13,816 nucleotides of DNA, taken from the NCBI GenBank assembly GCA_023250775.1, contig JAHFAA010000050.1, positions 1 to 13,816 on the forward strand, written 5' to 3'. Source of the stretch: Bdellovibrionales bacterium (GTDB lineage: Bacteria > Bdellovibrionota > Bacteriovoracia > Bacteriovoracales > Bacteriovoracaceae). Position numbers and translations under genes: made by a program. Shown one piece after another: positions 13,661 through 13,816 of the stretch. The notes beneath the pieces are model-generated. The model saw only the letters and a program-made list of their open reading frames with translations. It made no database searches and was not told where the DNA came from. Positions within the stretch are counted from its first letter, which is position 1. The number at the start of each line of letters is the position of its first letter.

Positions 13661-13816
13661 TATGCAAAGAGTCTGAAAGTGCACAAGCCAAACCGTCAAA
13701 ATTGACAGATTTGAGGAAATCTATGGCTACCTCTCCCGATTTTGAGGAGGGCAGGCCTCGGGTGGCAGAGGATGCTTGGTCAAATTAAAAGAGGGCACAG
13801 ACACATTGAGGTTGAA

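Larger units (their letters stand above)
13255..13816. other. Region without a convincing gene, rich in palindromes
   Basis: 562 bp with no supported CDS, tRNA or rRNA. It holds several dyads (separate entries) and an imperfect tandem repeat. The small + frame from 13567 starts at TTG and is not convincing. An embedded 21-codon ATG frame (13723-13788) has GAGGAA 4 nt upstream. Further palindromes are GTCAAAATTGAC (13695-13706) and AGATTTGAGGAAATCT (13707-13722). The region may be the element end, a chromosomal flank, or contain an untyped RNA. Confidence 0.6.

Noticed and set aside
13567..13788. 73-codon + strand ORF from a TTG
   Set aside because: No ribosome binding site, runs through the tandem repeat and several palindromes, and shows no recognisable protein pattern.
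1..13816. CRISPR arrays, tRNA/rRNA genes, transposases or insertion sequences
   Set aside because: No regularly spaced repeats of CRISPR type, no tRNA T-loop or CCA pattern that I could confirm by eye, and no transposase motif. Mobility is explained by the integrase and the T4SS.

Overview
The window reads as part of an integrative and conjugative (or mobilizable) element from a Gram-negative bacterium. Periplasmic signal peptides, a lipoprotein and outer-membrane-channel components of a type IV secretion system (T4SS) support this. Codon style and gene content recall Bdellovibrionota or other delta-proteobacterial elements, but that placement is a low-confidence inference. Every convincing gene is on the + strand.

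Region 1 (1-9006) is a tightly packed conjugation operon. After a probable 3' gene remnant (1-204) come a VirB2-like pilin, VirB3-like protein, VirB4 ATPase, VirB5/TrbJ-like periplasmic protein, VirB6/TrbL-like membrane protein, VirB8/TraE-like protein, short VirB9-like and VirB10-like proteins, a glycine-zipper lipoprotein, a VirD4-type coupling ATPase, and a MobC/replication-relaxation protein that is the best relaxase candidate. Neighbouring genes mostly overlap by 1, 4 or 11 nt. No VirB11 ATPase and no lytic transglycosylase is visible inside the operon.

Region 2 (9007-9227) is the only sizeable gap in the transfer half. It holds two nested perfect inverted repeats and is the best candidate for the origin of transfer. 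It is followed by an unrecognised small charged protein (possible relaxosome accessory), a tail-less SSB, an excisionase-like HTH protein and a complete tyrosine integrase that ends at a strong intrinsic terminator (11437-11475).

Region 3 (11476-13254) is an AbiE-type (type IV) toxin-antitoxin/abortive-infection pair: AbiEi-like antitoxin and AbiEii nucleotidyltransferase. Its promoter lies across a perfect 12-bp inverted repeat, as expected for autoregulation by AbiEi. This is a plausible stability or phage-defence cargo.

Region 4 (13255-13816) has no convincing gene. It carries several palindromes and a short imperfect tandem repeat, and may be an element end or chromosomal flank.

In use, the relaxase would process DNA at oriT, the VirD4 protein would pass it to the VirB channel, Xis and Int would control excision and integration, and AbiE would stabilise the element.
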